Below, piece after piece: positions 41,731 to 55,266 of a stretch of 64,000 nucleotides of DNA; the first letter of the stretch is position 1, and every line of letters begins with the position of its first letter. Where the stretch lies: the NCBI GenBank assembly GCA_900539915.1, contig UQDU01000005.1:1-64000 (forward strand). Direction: 5' to 3'. Source of the stretch: an uncultured Bacteroidales bacterium (lineage in GTDB: Bacteria; Bacteroidota; Bacteroidia; Bacteroidales; Muribaculaceae). Under the pieces are notes generated by a model, which was not told the DNA's origin, ran no database searches, and saw only the letters and a program-made list of their open reading frames with translations. The position numbers and the translations under genes are program-made.

Positions 41731-42915
41731 ATGGCTAAAGAGAAATTCGAAAGAACCAAACCGCATGTTAACATCGGTACCATCGGTCACGTTGACCACG
41801 GTAAAACCACTCTGACCGCTGCCATCACCACCGTACTGGCAAAGAACGGTCTCTCTGAGGTTAAGTCATTCGACCAGATTGACAACGCTCCCGAGGAAAA
41901 GGAACGTGGTATCACCATCAACACCGCCCACGTTGAATACGAAACAGCTAACCGCCACTACGCTCACGTAGACTGCCCGGGACACGCTGACTACGTAAAG
42001 AACATGGTAACCGGTGCTGCTCAGATGGACGGTGCTATCATCGTGGTAGCTGCAACTGACGGTCCCATGCCCCAGACACGTGAGCACATCCTTCTCGCTC
42101 GTCAGGTGAACGTACCCCGTATCGTAGTGTTCCTCAACAAGTGCGACATGGTTGACGACGAAGAGATGTTCGAACTCGTAGAGATGGAAATGCGCGACCT
42201 CCTTTCTTCTTATGACTACGATGGTGACAACACCCCCATCATCCGTGGTTCAGCACTCGGCGCTCTCAATGGCGAGCCCCAGTGGGAAGCTAAGGTTATG
42301 GAGCTCATGGATGCAGTTGACAACTGGATTCCCCTGCCTCCCCGTGACATCGACAAACCCTTCCTTATGCCTGTTGAGGACGTGTTCTCAATCACAGGTC
42401 GTGGTACAGTTGCTACCGGCCGTATCGAGACTGGCATCGTGAAGGTAGGTGACGAAGTTCAGATCATGGGTCTTGGTGCTGACATGAAGTCAGTGGTTAC
42501 CGGTGTCGAGATGTTCCGCAAGCTCCTCGATCAGGGCGAAGCTGGTGACAACGTAGGTCTCCTCCTCCGTGGTATCGACAAGAAGGACATCAAGCGCGGT
42601 ATGGTAATCTGCCATCCCGGAGTCGTTAAGCCCCACAGCAAGTTCAAAGCTTCTGTATATATCCTCAAGAAGGAAGAAGGTGGCCGCCACACTCCGTTCC
42701 ACAACCACTATCGTCCCCAGTTCTACATCCGTACACTTGACGTTACCGGCGAGATCACTCTCCCCGAAGGTGTAGAAATGGTAATGCCCGGTGACAACGT
42801 TGAGATCAACGTTGAGCTCATCAACCCCGTAGCTTGCGACAAGGGTCTCCGCTTCGCTATCCGTGAAGGTGGCCGCACAGTAGGCTCAGGTCAGATCACC
42901 GAAATCTACGAATAA
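41731..42915 (+). CDS. tuf: Elongation factor Tu
   Basis: GTPase that delivers aminoacyl-tRNA to the ribosome; 394 residues. G1 is GHVDHGKTTL, the switch region has RGITINTAHVEYE, G3 is DCPGHADYVKN, G4 is NKCDM, and G5 is SAL in RGSALGAL. Domains 2 and 3 follow (VFSITGRGTVATGRIETG, HTPFHNHYRPQFYIRT). Its synonymous codon choice is visibly skewed toward a few favoured codons, as expected for a highly expressed gene. It is downstream of four tRNA genes and ends at a hairpin before tRNA-Trp. Confidence 0.99.
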   Translation: MAKEKFERTKPHVNIGTIGHVDHGKTTLTAAITTVLAKNGLSEVKSFDQIDNAPEEKERGITINTAHVEYETANRHYAHVDCPGHADYVKNMVTGAAQMDGAIIVVAATDGPMPQTREHILLARQVNVPRIVVFLNKCDMVDDEEMFELVEMEMRDLLSSYDYDGDNTPIIRGSALGALNGEPQWEAKVMELMDAVDNWIPLPPRDIDKPFLMPVEDVFSITGRGTVATGRIETGIVKVGDEVQIMGLGADMKSVVTGVEMFRKLLDQGEAGDNVGLLLRGIDKKDIKRGMVICHPGVVKPHSKFKASVYILKKEEGGRHTPFHNHYRPQFYIRTLDVTGEITLPEGVEMVMPGDNVEINVELINPVACDKGLRFAIREGGRTVGSGQITEIYE

Positions 42916-42940
42916 TCCCATCAAGCGATTATAAGTAACA

Positions 42941-42990
42941 TAAAAGAGAGATGGCGCGGAGCCATCAGGTTCTGAGGCATCTCTCTTTTA
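42941..42990 (+). terminator. Terminator between tuf and tRNA-Trp
   Basis: AAAAGAGAGATG (42942-42953) pairs with CATCTCTCTTTT (42978-42989) over 12 bp with a 24-nt loop. The T tract is part of the stem, so it may be a partial terminator or processing site between tuf and the tRNA-Trp-secE genes. Confidence 0.6.
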
Positions 42991-42996
42991 TCACAC

Positions 42997-43069
42997 ACGG
43001 GAATAGCTCAGTCGGTAGAGCACTGGTCTCCAAAACCAGGTGTCGGGAGTTCGAGCCTCTCTTCCCGTG
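42997..43069 (+). tRNA. tRNA-Trp(CCA)
   Basis: Acceptor ACGGGAA/TTCCCGT, D arm GCTC..GAGC, anticodon loop CTCCAAA (CCA), T arm GAGTTCGAGCCTC. Its usual place just before secE. Confidence 0.96.
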
Positions 43070-43086
43070 CTAAAATATAACCACCA

Positions 43087-43287
43087 ATGGCTAAACTTAA
43101 ACTACTCAACGATATCGAGGAGTCTTATAACGAACTTCGCTATAAGACTTCTTGGCCAACAAAGGGTCAGCTGATCAAGAGTGCTATTATCGTGTTGATA
43201 GCTTCCGTAATCATCGCGCTGATAATATTCTGCATGGATCAGGTGATTGACTATGTCATGCACCTTATCTACGGCCTTGCCGAGTAA
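43087..43287 (+). CDS. secE: Preprotein translocase subunit SecE
   Basis: 66-residue single-span SecE. The amphipathic cytoplasmic part holds NDIEESYNELRYKTSWPTKGQLIKS (the W-P motif is characteristic), followed by the membrane helix SAIIVLIASVIIALIIFCMDQVIDYVM. It clamps SecY. Placed as usual between tRNA-Trp and nusG. Confidence 0.95.
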   Translation: MAKLKLLNDIEESYNELRYKTSWPTKGQLIKSAIIVLIASVIIALIIFCMDQVIDYVMHLIYGLAE

Positions 43288-43320
43288 TCAACCACCTTTC
43301 AATTTTTAGCGGTCACATCA

Positions 43321-43872
43321 ATGTCTGAAGTAAAGCGTTCTTGGTATGTGCTTCGCGCCATATCCGGTAAGGAAGCCAAGGTCAAGGAGGTGCTGGATGC
43401 AGCCATCCGCAACACCGACCTCGGCAAACATGTATTTCAAGTCTTGATACCCACTGAAAAGGTGCTTACCGTGCGTAACGGTAAGAAGACGGTCAAGGAG
43501 CGTACCCTCTACAGCGGTTACGTTTTCGTGGAGTGCATGCTGACAGGCGAAGTCCTCGTCACGCTGCGCGATACGACTAACGTGATCGACTTTTTGCGTG
43601 GCAAAGGCAAGGACGCCAAGCCCGAGTCGCTGCGCGAAAGCGAGGTGAAGCGCATGCTTGGTATGGCCGACGAGCTCTCTCAGGGCGAAGTCGACGGTAC
43701 CAATGACTTCATGGTCGGCGAGACCGTCAAGGTCAACTACGGTCCGTTCAACGGATTCACCGGAGTGATCGAGGAGGTCAACCGCGAGAAGCGCAAGCTC
43801 AAGGTGATGGTCAAGATTTTTGGCCGCAAGACACCTCTGGAGTTGGATAATTCGCAAGTAGAGCGGGAGTAA
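43321..43872 (+). CDS. nusG: Transcription termination/antitermination factor NusG
   Basis: 183 residues. The N-terminal NGN domain starts SWYVLRAISGKEAKVKEVL and includes IPTEKVLTVRNGKKTVKERTLYSGYVFVECML. The C-terminal KOW domain is GETVKVNYGPFNGFTGVIEEVNREKRKLKVMVKIFGRKTPLELD. It binds RNA polymerase and affects pausing and Rho action. Next in the conserved order before rplK, but after an unusually long gap. Confidence 0.98.
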   Translation: MSEVKRSWYVLRAISGKEAKVKEVLDAAIRNTDLGKHVFQVLIPTEKVLTVRNGKKTVKERTLYSGYVFVECMLTGEVLVTLRDTTNVIDFLRGKGKDAKPESLRESEVKRMLGMADELSQGEVDGTNDFMVGETVKVNYGPFNGFTGVIEEVNREKRKLKVMVKIFGRKTPLELDNSQVERE

Positions 43873-44263
43873 AAGCCCCGCGGACACCGACGGGCCATCG
43901 TTGCCCCGCCCCCTCTAATCCGTCAGAGCGGCTTCCTTTGCTGCTGACATTAGAGATGCCACATATGGCTTATACGAGTGACTGACGCCAGCCGTCAGGG
44001 GGAGCTTCCAAAGCCCCGCGCCCTTGCTTTCATAATGGGCCGCTTGCAGGTTACGCTGCAGGTCTGGCGCAAATCAGGCATCGGACATTCGCAGCTGTCA
44101 GGCTGACAGCGGTCAGTGGCATCACGACATGTTACACACACACCGGGCATCGCGTCCCGGCTGACGACGGCATGATGGAGCGAGGTGACAAGTGTGTCAG
44201 GACGTTCCGCGTAACGTTTGAACCGCAACCTCTAAACAACAACATTTAAAGAGTTAAACAAAA
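43873..44263 (+). promoter_or_regulatory. Long nusG-rplK intergenic leader
   Basis: About 390 nt without a gene. It holds several inverted repeats such as CTGACAG/CTGTCAG-type pairs near 44,095-44,115 and a GC-rich part after nusG. Ribosomal operons of this kind can carry a protein-binding leader; here I see no certain L1-binding or other known site. It ends in the AT-rich stretch before rplK. Confidence 0.35.
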
Positions 44264-44707
44264 ATGGCTAAAGAAATTGCTGGACAGATCAAATTACAGA
44301 TCAAAGGCGGTGCTGCAAATCCTTCGCCCCCAGTAGGACCGGCTCTCGGTTCGAAGGGCATCAACATCATGGAGTTTTGCAAGCAGTTCAATGCCCGCAC
44401 CCAGGACAAGGCCGGTAAGGTGCTCCCGGTAGTAATCACCTACTACACTGACAAGAGCTTTGACTTCGTAGTCAAGACCCCCCCGGTAGCAGTTCAGCTC
44501 AAGGAAGTCGCAAAACTCAAGAGCGGCTCTGCTCAGCCTAACCGTAACAAGGTGGCTGAAATCACATGGGACCAGGTAAAGGCAATCGCTGAAGACAAGA
44601 TGCCCGACTTGAACTGTTTCACAGTCGAATCGGCAATGCGCATGGTTGCCGGCACAGCCAGAAGCATGGGTATCACCGTAAAAGGAGCATTCCCTGAAAA
44701 TAACTAA
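44264..44707 (+). CDS. rplK: 50S ribosomal protein L11
   Basis: 147 residues, normal length. It starts MAKEIAGQIKLQIKGGAANPSPPVGPALGSKGINIMEFCKQFN, the N-terminal domain with the conserved proline pair that binds thiopeptides and stringent factor at the GTPase-associated centre. The C-terminal rRNA-binding domain has VAEITWDQVKAIAEDKMPDLN and AGTARSMGI. Confidence 0.98.
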   Translation: MAKEIAGQIKLQIKGGAANPSPPVGPALGSKGINIMEFCKQFNARTQDKAGKVLPVVITYYTDKSFDFVVKTPPVAVQLKEVAKLKSGSAQPNRNKVAEITWDQVKAIAEDKMPDLNCFTVESAMRMVAGTARSMGITVKGAFPENN

Positions 44708-44724
44708 TTAACTTCAATTGACAC

Positions 44725-45420
44725 ATGGGTAAACTGACTAAAAACCAGAAGATTGCTGCAGAGAAAATTGAAGCAGGGAAGGCTTATTCGCTCACCGAGG
44801 CCTCAGCTAAGGTCAAGGAAGTGAATTACGCCAAGTTTGACGCCTCTGTCGACATCGACGTGCGTCTTGGCGTTGACCCCCGCAAGGCTAACCAGATGGT
44901 ACGTGGCGTGGTGACACTGCCCCACGGTACCGGCAAGCAGGTAAGAGTGCTTGTGCTCTGCAATGCAGATGCCGAGGCTGCCGCCAAGGCTGCCGGAGCT
45001 GATTATGTAGGCCTCGACGAATACATCGACAAAATCAAGGGCGGATGGACTGACATCGACGTCATCATCACCCAGCCCGCCATCATGGGTAAAATCGGTG
45101 CCCTGGGCCGTGTGCTCGGTCCCCGCGGCCTGATGCCTAACCCCAAGAGCGGCACTGTGACTGTCGACGTTGCCAAGGCTGTCGAGGAGGTCAAGAAGGG
45201 TAAAATCGACTTCAAGGTCGACAAGAACGGTATCGTGCACACTTCTATCGGCAAGGTGAGCTTCACTCCCGAGCAGATCGGCGACAACGCACGCGAGTTC
45301 ATCAACACCCTGATCAAACTCAAACCCTCTGCTGCAAAAGGCACCTATATCAAGAGCATTTATCTTTCGAGCACTATGAGCCCGGGCGTCAAGATTGACA
45401 CAAAGTCAATCGATGAGTAA
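44725..45420 (+). CDS. rplA: 50S ribosomal protein L1
   Basis: 231 residues of the L1 stalk protein. Core signature: VDIDVRLGVDPRKANQMVRGVVTLPHGTGK, then MGKIGALGRVLGPRGLMPNPKSGTVT, the standard L1 rRNA-binding motif. In many bacteria it represses its own operon. It follows rplK by 17 nt. Confidence 0.98.
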   Translation: MGKLTKNQKIAAEKIEAGKAYSLTEASAKVKEVNYAKFDASVDIDVRLGVDPRKANQMVRGVVTLPHGTGKQVRVLVLCNADAEAAAKAAGADYVGLDEYIDKIKGGWTDIDVIITQPAIMGKIGALGRVLGPRGLMPNPKSGTVTVDVAKAVEEVKKGKIDFKVDKNGIVHTSIGKVSFTPEQIGDNAREFINTLIKLKPSAAKGTYIKSIYLSSTMSPGVKIDTKSIDE

Positions 45421-45449
45421 TCTAACCTCTTAAAAATCCCGCAATCACG

Positions 45450-45974
45450 ATGAAAAAGGAAGATAAAGGCATAATAATCGAGAAAATCACCGAGACCCTC
45501 AAGGAATACGGCTGCTTCTACCTCGTAGAGACCGCCGGCCTTGACGCTGAAAAGACCTCAGCTCTGCGCCGTGCCTGTGCCAAGGCCGACATCAAGCTGA
45601 TTGTGGTCAAGAACACCCTCCTTCACAAGGCACTCGAAAACATGGATGGTGACTACTCTGAGCTCTATCCCGCTCTCAAGGAGTCAACCTCTCTGATGTG
45701 TGCCAATGTGGGCAACGCCCCGGCCAAGCTGCTCAAGGACTTCATCAAGAAGGACGACAAGCTGCCCAAGCTCAAGGCTGCCTACGTAGAGGAGACCGTG
45801 TATATGGGTGCAGACCAGCTCGACGCTCTCGCTGCTATCAAGAGCAAGAACGAGCTTATCGCCGACGTTGTGGCTCTGCTCCAGTCTCCTGCCAAGAATG
45901 TCGTTTCGGCACTCACTTCAGGAGGCACCAAGCTCCACGGCATCCTCGAGACCCTCTCGAAGAAGGAAGGCTGA
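45450..45974 (+). CDS. rplJ: 50S ribosomal protein L10
   Basis: 174 residues. The N-terminal part binds 23S rRNA (KEDKGIIIEKITETLKEYGCFYLVE, then VVKNTLLHKALEN), and the C-terminal helix (ALLQSPAKNVVSALTSGGTKLHGILETL) carries the L7/L12 dimers. It precedes rplL by 108 nt. Confidence 0.97.
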   Translation: MKKEDKGIIIEKITETLKEYGCFYLVETAGLDAEKTSALRRACAKADIKLIVVKNTLLHKALENMDGDYSELYPALKESTSLMCANVGNAPAKLLKDFIKKDDKLPKLKAAYVEETVYMGADQLDALAAIKSKNELIADVVALLQSPAKNVVSALTSGGTKLHGILETLSKKEG

Positions 45975-46082
45975 TGAAAGAAGTCGCCGCTGCCGCCCTC
46001 CGGGGCCGCCGGGGACTCCCTTGCACCTCTCTCCGTTTATCTCAATCATTTTAACACAAAAACTTTCAAAAACAATACTAAA

Positions 46083-46457
46083 ATGGCAGATTTAAAAGCT
46101 TTTGCAGAACAACTCGTTTCTCTCACAGTGAAGGAAGTAAACGAACTCGCTCAGATCCTCAAGGACGAGTATGGCATCGAACCCGCAGCTGCAGCTGTAG
46201 CAGTAGCTGCAGGTCCCGCAGCTGGCGCAGCAGCCGCTGAGGAGAAGACTTCTTTTGACGTTGTCCTCAAAAACGCAGGTGCCGGCAAGCTCGCCGTTGT
46301 CAAGCTCGTTAAGGAGCTCACAGGTCTCGGCCTCAAGGAGGCTAAGGAGATGGTTGACGGCGCTCCCAGCGTAATCAAGGAAGGCGTTGCCAAGGCTGAT
46401 GCAGAAGGCATCAAGAAGCAGCTCGAAGAAGCAGGCGCTGAAGTTGAGCTTAAATAA
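46083..46457 (+). CDS. rplL: 50S ribosomal protein L7/L12
   Basis: 124 residues. The N-terminal dimer domain is KAFAEQLVSLTVKEVNELAQILKDEYGIEP, the hinge is Ala-rich (AAAAVAVAAGPAAGAAAAEE), and the C-terminal factor-binding domain is DVVLKNAGAGKLAVVKLVKELTGLGLKEAKEMVDGAP. It recruits translation GTPases. Followed by two hairpins before rpoB. Confidence 0.98.
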   Translation: MADLKAFAEQLVSLTVKEVNELAQILKDEYGIEPAAAAVAVAAGPAAGAAAAEEKTSFDVVLKNAGAGKLAVVKLVKELTGLGLKEAKEMVDGAPSVIKEGVAKADAEGIKKQLEEAGAEVELK

Positions 46458-46480
46458 TACGCCTGATATTCAGGACGTTA

Positions 46481-46517
46481 GGTTAAGAAACCCCTTTATG
46501 GGTGTTTCTTAACCTTT
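46481..46517 (+). terminator. Attenuator-like hairpin between rplL and rpoB
   Basis: GGTTAAGAAAC pairs with GTTTCTTAACC over 11 bp (extended inside by CCC/GGG), then TTTCG. A second hairpin, GTGTCAT/ATGACAC (about 46519-46543), follows. They lie where many bacteria reduce transcription into rpoBC. Confidence 0.6.
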
Positions 46518-46662
46518 CGTGTCATTATCAACATTGATGACACGCCCCACAGTATCTTAAGCGAGCTCTTCTCTTTCAGTTCTCCAAGTTTTTTCATATC
46601 CATGCCGCATGGAGCCGGTCCTTATCTGTGACGGGGGCTCTGCGGCTATTCAACTCACATAG

Positions 46663-49600
46663 ATGTCAGCACAATTAGACAAACCCCGTGTAAACTTCGC
46701 GTCGGTTAAGAACCCTCTCCCTTATCCCGACTTCTTGGAGGTGCAGCTCAAATCCTTCCAGGACTTCCTGCAGCTTGACACTCCTCCCGAAAAACGCAAC
46801 AACGAGGGGCTTTTCAAAGTATTTGCCGAGAACTTCCCGATTGCCGACACTCGTAACAATTTCGTACTGGAATTTCTCGACTATTACGTCGATCCCCCAC
46901 GTTACACTATAGCTGAATGCCTCGAGCGCGGCCTGACCTATTCGGTGCCCCTCAAGGCCAAGCTCAAACTGTACTGTACCGACCCTGACCACGAGGACTT
47001 CGCCACTGTGATTCAGGATGTCTATCTGGGTCAAATACCTTATATGACCGATAAGGGCACTTTCGTCATCAACGGTGCCGAGCGCGTCGTCGTGTCGCAG
47101 CTCCACCGTTCGCCGGGTGTCTTCTTCGGCCAGTCTACCCATGCCAATGGCACCAAGCTCTACTCTGCGCGTATCATCCCCTTCCGCGGCAGCTGGATAG
47201 AGTTTGCCACTGACATCAACAATGTCATGTACGCCTACATCGACCGCAAGAAGAAATTGCCCGTGACCACTCTGTTGCGTGCCATCGGTCTGGAGAGCGA
47301 CAAGGACATCATCGAAAAATTCGGTCTCGCCGAGGAGGTGAAGGTCAACAAGACCAACCTCAAGAAGGCTCTCGGACGCAAGCTTGCCGCCCGTGTGCTC
47401 AAGACGCGCATCGAGGACTTCGCCGACGAGGATACCGGCGAAGTGGTATCCATCGAGCGCAACGAGATGATTCTCGACCGCGAGACTGTGCTCGAAGAGG
47501 AGCACATCCAGGAAATACTCGACTCAGGCGTGCAGACGCTCCTCCTCCACAAGGTAGACGCCGGCTCCACTGACTACTCCATCATATTCAACACGCTTCA
47601 GAAGGATACGACCAACAGCGAGATTGAGGCTATCCAGTACATCTACCGACAGCTCCGCAACGCCGAGCCGCCGGACGATGCCAGCGCGCGCGAAGTCATC
47701 ACCAACCTCTTCTTCTCGGAGAAGCGTTATGACCTCGGCGAGGTAGGCCGCTACCGTATCAACAAGAAGCTCGGTCTTGACACTCCCATGGATGTCAAGG
47801 TCCTCACACGCGAGGACATCGTGTCGATCATCAAGCACCTCATAGAGCTTATCAACTCCAAGGCTGACGTGGACGACATCGACCACCTGAGCAACCGCCG
47901 CGTTCGCACCGTCGGCGAGCAGCTCTACAACCAGTTTGCCATGGGTCTCGCCCGCATGTCGCGCACCATCCGTGAGCGCATGAACGTGCGTGACAATGAG
48001 GTGTTCACACCCATCGACCTTATCAACGCCAAGACTATCTCGAGCGTTATCAATACATTCTTCGGCACCAACGCGCTGAGCCAGTTCATGGACCAGACCA
48101 ATCCGCTTGCCGAAATCACCCACAAGCGCCGTATGTCGGCCCTCGGCCCCGGCGGTCTGACCCGCGAACGCGCCGGCTTCGAGGTGCGTGACGTCCACTA
48201 TACCCACTATGGCCGTCTCTGCCCGATCGAGACCCCTGAAGGTCCTAACATCGGTCTGATTTCGTCGCTCTGTGTATATGCAAAAATCAACGATCTCGGC
48301 TTCATCGAGACCCCCTACCGCGAGGTCAAGGATGCCAAGGTCAACCTCAAGAACGACAAGGTGGTCTACCTGACCGCCGAAGTGGAGGAGGGCAAGGTCA
48401 TCGCCCAGGGCAACGCGCCGCTCAACGCCGACGGCTCTTTCGTGCGTGACCGTGTCAAGGCCCGTCTCGACGCCGATTTCCCCGTGGTAGCCCCCGGAGA
48501 GGTTGAGCTGATGGACGTGTCGCCCACACAGATTGCCTCTATCGCCGCTTCGCTCATCCCGTTCCTCGAGCATGACGACGCCAACCGTGCGCTCATGGGC
48601 TCTAACATGATGCGCCAGGCTGTGCCGCTGCTGCGCAGCGAGGCTCCTATCGTCGGTACCGGCATCGAGGGCCAGCTCATCCGCGACTCCCGCACCCAGA
48701 TCATGGCCGAGGGCGACGGTGTCATCGAGTTTGTCGATGCGAGCGTCATCAAAATCCGCTATGACCGCACCCCCGACGAGGAGTTTGTGGCCTTCGAGGA
48801 CGCTCTCAAGGAGTACCACCTCCCCAAATTCCGCAAGACCAACCAGAGCACCACTATCGACCTGCGCCCCATATGCAACAAGGGCCAGCGCGTCACGAAG
48901 GGCGACATCCTCACCGAAGGTTACTCTACCGAAAACGGCGAGCTCGCTCTCGGACGCAACCTCAAGGTGGCTTTCATGCCCTGGAAGGGTTACAACTATG
49001 AGGACGCCATCGTGCTCAACGAGCGCGTGGTGCGTGAGGACATCCTGACCTCGGTCCACGTCGACGAGTATTCGCTCGAAGTGCGCGAGACCAAGCGAGG
49101 CATGGAGGAGCTCACCAGCGACATCCCCAATGTCAGCGAGGACGCCACCAAGGATCTCGACGAGCGCGGCATCATCCGCGTCGGCGCACACGTGGTGCCC
49201 GGCGACATCATGATAGGCAAAATCACCCCCAAGGGCGAGAGCGACCCCACTCCCGAGGAGAAGCTGCTCCGCGCCATCTTCGGCGACAAGGCCGGCGATG
49301 TCAAGGACGCATCCCTCAAGGCTTCACCGTCGCTCAAGGGCGTGGTAATCGGCACCAATCTCTTCAGCCGTGCCACCAAGAAGAAAAAGTCCAAGAGCGC
49401 CAACGCGCAGCTCCCCCAGCTCGACGAGGAATACGAAAAGCGTCTCGACGAGCTCAAGGATGTGCTCGTCAGCAAGCTCACCACCCTGACCAAGGACCTC
49501 ACCTCGGCCGGCGTCAAGGACTACCTCGGCACCGACATCATACCCCAGGGCTCCAAGTTTGCCGCTTCGACCCTGCGCGACATCGAGTATGACACCGTCA

Positions 49601-50475
49601 ATCTGAGCAACTGGACCAACGACGAGCACAAGAACACGCTCATCCGCGCCACCATCGTCAATTATCTGCGCAAGAGCAAGGAAATCGACGCCGAGCTCCG
49701 CCGCAAGAAGTTTGACATCTCCATAGGCGACGAGCTCCCCTCGGGCATCATGCAGATGGCCAAGGTCTACGTGGCCAAGAAGCGCAAAATCAGCGTCGGC
49801 GACAAGATGGCAGGCCGTCACGGCAACAAGGGTATCGTCTCGCGCATCGTGCGCCAGGAGGATATGCCCTTCCTCGCCGACGGTACCCCGGTCGACATCG
49901 TGCTCAACCCTCTGGGTGTGCCTTCGCGTATGAACCTCGGTCAGATTTTCGAGACCGTGCTCGGATGGGCCGGACGCGAGCTGGGCGAGAAGTTCGCCAC
50001 CCCGATTTTCGACGGTGCGTCGCTCGACGACCTCAACGAGTGGACCGACAAGGCCGGTCTGCCGCGCTACGGCAAGACCTACCTCTATGACGGCGGCACC
50101 GGCGACCGCTTCGACCAGCCGGCCACCGTGGGCGTCATCTACATGCTTAAGCTCGGCCACATGGTCGAGGACAAGATGCACGCACGCTCCATCGGCCCGT
50201 ACTCGCTCATCACCCAGCAGCCTCTCGGCGGTAAAGCCCAGTTTGGTGGCCAGCGCTTCGGAGAGATGGAAGTCTGGGCGCTTGAAGCTTTCGGCGCCAG
50301 CCACATCCTTCAGGAGATTCTCACCATCAAGTCTGACGACGTCACAGGCCGCAGCAAGGCCTACGAGGCTATAGTCAAGGGTGATCCGATGCCCCCGGCC
50401 GGCATACCCGAGTCGCTCAACGTGCTTCTGCACGAGCTCCGCGGTCTCGGCCTGAGCATCAACCTCGAGAATTGA
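46663..50475 (+). CDS. rpoB: RNA polymerase subunit beta
   Basis: 1270 residues, catalytic core subunit of RNA polymerase. The rifampicin region is visible as FFGTNALSQFMDQTNPLAEITHKRRMSALGPGGL, with the Asp, His and Ser positions of the sensitive form. The C-terminal part has GDKMAGRHGNKGIVSRI and PLGGKAQFGGQRFGEMEVWALEAFGA. The start MSAQLDKPRVNFASVKNPLPYPDFLE is typical of Bacteroidetes. rpoC follows 52 nt later. Confidence 0.99.
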   Translation: MSAQLDKPRVNFASVKNPLPYPDFLEVQLKSFQDFLQLDTPPEKRNNEGLFKVFAENFPIADTRNNFVLEFLDYYVDPPRYTIAECLERGLTYSVPLKAKLKLYCTDPDHEDFATVIQDVYLGQIPYMTDKGTFVINGAERVVVSQLHRSPGVFFGQSTHANGTKLYSARIIPFRGSWIEFATDINNVMYAYIDRKKKLPVTTLLRAIGLESDKDIIEKFGLAEEVKVNKTNLKKALGRKLAARVLKTRIEDFADEDTGEVVSIERNEMILDRETVLEEEHIQEILDSGVQTLLLHKVDAGSTDYSIIFNTLQKDTTNSEIEAIQYIYRQLRNAEPPDDASAREVITNLFFSEKRYDLGEVGRYRINKKLGLDTPMDVKVLTREDIVSIIKHLIELINSKADVDDIDHLSNRRVRTVGEQLYNQFAMGLARMSRTIRERMNVRDNEVFTPIDLINAKTISSVINTFFGTNALSQFMDQTNPLAEITHKRRMSALGPGGLTRERAGFEVRDVHYTHYGRLCPIETPEGPNIGLISSLCVYAKINDLGFIETPYREVKDAKVNLKNDKVVYLTAEVEEGKVIAQGNAPLNADGSFVRDRVKARLDADFPVVAPGEVELMDVSPTQIASIAASLIPFLEHDDANRALMGSNMMRQAVPLLRSEAPIVGTGIEGQLIRDSRTQIMAEGDGVIEFVDASVIKIRYDRTPDEEFVAFEDALKEYHLPKFRKTNQSTTIDLRPICNKGQRVTKGDILTEGYSTENGELALGRNLKVAFMPWKGYNYEDAIVLNERVVREDILTSVHVDEYSLEVRETKRGMEELTSDIPNVSEDATKDLDERGIIRVGAHVVPGDIMIGKITPKGESDPTPEEKLLRAIFGDKAGDVKDASLKASPSLKGVVIGTNLFSRATKKKKSKSANAQLPQLDEEYEKRLDELKDVLVSKLTTLTKDLTSAGVKDYLGTDIIPQGSKFAASTLRDIEYDTVNLSNWTNDEHKNTLIRATIVNYLRKSKEIDAELRRKKFDISIGDELPSGIMQMAKVYVAKKRKISVGDKMAGRHGNKGIVSRIVRQEDMPFLADGTPVDIVLNPLGVPSRMNLGQIFETVLGWAGRELGEKFATPIFDGASLDDLNEWTDKAGLPRYGKTYLYDGGTGDRFDQPATVGVIYMLKLGHMVEDKMHARSIGPYSLITQQPLGGKAQFGGQRFGEMEVWALEAFGASHILQEILTIKSDDVTGRSKAYEAIVKGDPMPPAGIPESLNVLLHELRGLGLSINLEN

Positions 50476-50527
50476 TCCTTTACCACAACCATACTCCCAA
50501 CAATTTCTCTCCCGACATACATACAAA

Positions 50528-54844
<4,317 letters not shown>

Positions 54845-54866
54845 TCCACACATAGCATTCACACCC

Positions 54867-54900
54867 CGAGGGGGCTGCGCCACAGGCCGCAGCCCCCTCG
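54867..54900 (+). terminator. Terminator after rpoC
   Basis: Perfect 13-bp GC-rich stem, CGAGGGGGCTGCG with CGCAGCCCCCTCG, loop of 8 nt. The T tract after it is weak. Confidence 0.65.
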
Positions 54901-54914
54901 CTGCATTTCATGGA

Positions 54915-55215
54915 CCGGCACAATGCCCCTGACCTAAGGAATGCACACATCGTAGTAGGGACATGCCATGGCATGTCTGCTGACGCAACACCCCTCATTT
55001 GCATGGCTTTAGGCGACATGCCATGGCATGTCCCTACTGCTGTTTAATTAAGCGTATATGGATATCGCGCCCACAAGGGGCGCGTCAAAGCATATTATTA
55101 CTTGCTTAAGTAAACAGCATTGTGGCATGTCCCTACTACCTCATAACGGCAGTCAAGCATTACCGAATGCTTAAGTTAGTGGCGGATGCACCGGGGTGCA
55201 TCCGCCACAAGTTTG
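54915..55215. repeat. Dispersed palindromic repeat cluster 5
   Basis: Order: reverse spacer A, GACATGCCATGGCATGTC, spacer B, the palindrome again, CCCTACTGCTG, the GCGCCC/GGGCGC palindrome unit, spacer A, a partial unit, and at the right end a perfect 14-bp inverted repeat GTGGCGGATGCACC/GGTGCATCCGCCAC. It thus contains nearly all palindrome types of the window. Between convergent rpoC and the ABC ATPase gene. Confidence 0.85.
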
Positions 55216-55266
55216 AGTGGTTTAATCCAGGTTTTGTAACACCTCCATTATATGACTTGGATTGGG

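Noticed and set aside
47524..49191. 555-codon open frame antisense to rpoB
   Set aside because: Mirror of rpoB caused by strong codon bias in GC-rich coding DNA; its translation is low-complexity (Val/Leu/Asp/Gly/His-rich) with no domain.
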